This document shows positions 63,865-64,000 of a DNA stretch of 64,000 nt, piece by piece. Positions within the stretch are counted from its first letter, which is position 1, and the number at the start of each line of letters is the position of its first letter. Source of the stretch: Burkholderiaceae bacterium (GTDB taxonomy: Bacteria; Pseudomonadota; Gammaproteobacteria; Burkholderiales; Burkholderiaceae_E); assembly GCA_024637155.1 (NCBI GenBank), contig JAGXFR010000028.1, forward strand, positions 27,512-91,511. Direction: 5' to 3'. The translations under genes and the position numbers were made by a program. Under the pieces are notes generated by a model. It had not been told where the DNA came from and searched no databases. It saw nothing but the letters and a program-made list of their open reading frames with translations.

Positions 63865-64000
63865 TGGCCCCGGGAAACCGGACAGTCGGATAAGTGAAGT
63901 CTCTGCAACAATGGGCCAAACGGCCCGAAGGAGCAGAGAACATGAGACGACCCCGTCGCAACCACTCAGCGGCATTCAAGGCAAAGGTGGCGATCGCCGC
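63865..64000 (+). mobile_element. IS3-family insertion sequence, left end only
   Basis: A probable terminal inverted repeat starts near 63865 (TGGCCCCGGGAAACCGGACA), a G/C-rich end of the kind seen in IS3-family elements carrying GAAACCGGACA. It is followed by the transposase leader and start. The right end and any target duplication lie outside the window, so the exact left boundary is uncertain by several bases. Confidence 0.6.
63942..64000 (+). CDS. IS3-family transposase OrfA (InsE-like), 3' cut by window
   Basis: ATG 63942 begins MRRPRRNHSAAFKAKVAIAA, the first 19-20 residues of an OrfA-type helix-turn-helix subunit; the R-R-N-H-S-x-x-F-K-A-K-V-A pattern is diagnostic of the IS3 superfamily. 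AAGGAG at 63928-63933 sits eight bases upstream. OrfA is normally joined to OrfB by a -1 frameshift. The remainder is outside the window. Confidence 0.8.
   Translation, partial: MRRPRRNHSAAFKAKVAIA

Overview
The window reads as a chromosomal segment of a high-GC (roughly two-thirds G+C by eye) betaproteobacterium. The evidence is gene order: rnpB next to a complete dcw cluster, then ftsZ, a Prx5-type peroxiredoxin, lpxC, a DUF721 gene, an M23 peptidase, secA, argJ, a DUF815 ATPase, a MutT/ThiE fusion, zapD, coaE and pilDCB. This run is typical of Burkholderiales and Rhodocyclales. The genus cannot be named from the sequence alone.

Region by region. At 1-7.2 kb are unrelated metabolic genes: a nitronate monooxygenase cut by the window edge, an SGNH hydrolase, a B12-dependent ribonucleotide reductase with a clear terminator, an SDR, a secreted glycerophosphodiesterase and a hot-dog thioesterase. 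At 8.1-11.6 kb lie tartrate/D-malate dehydrogenase, glycerate 2-kinase and dihydroorotase (pyrC). At 12.2-12.6 kb is RNase P RNA. At 12.8-30.2 kb the dcw cluster runs mraZ-rsmH-ftsL-ftsI-murEF-mraY-murD-ftsW-murG-murC-ddl-ftsQAZ, mostly with stop/start overlaps of 1-8 bases. It is preceded by a good sigma-70 promoter overlapping an array of MraZ boxes. At 30.3-47.2 kb are envelope, secretion and pilus-assembly genes. Together these make lipid II precursors, polymerise them at the septum (FtsW/FtsI), build the Z ring (FtsA/FtsZ/ZapD), start lipid A synthesis (LpxC) and export proteins (SecA).

At 47.4-56.7 kb is a copper/silver efflux locus: a CusR/CusS-like two-component system preceded by a 13-codon leader ORF, a CusF-like chaperone, a CusCBA tripartite RND pump whose CusB carries a fused CusF domain, and a GDT1-family transporter. 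From 56.7 kb the sequence becomes accessory. It holds an orphan HTH antitoxin with a decayed toxin remnant and its promoter, an unrecognised membrane protein, a 3' half of a tRNA-Pro(CGG) fused to a fragment of an excisionase-like HTH gene, a quinone-oxidoreductase-like gene, a decayed SnoaL gene, an osmoprotectant ABC operon in the order of E. coli yehZYXW, and the start of an IS3-family element at the right edge.

The most unusual signal is noncoding. Two intergenic regions (7366-7911 and 32100-32673) are inverted copies of one ~550-base element. Each copy is an array of four hairpins with a shared loop core and variable stems. One stem shows compensatory base changes between the copies, and its wobble pairs are G-U in only one orientation, which points to a structured RNA or single-stranded DNA function.
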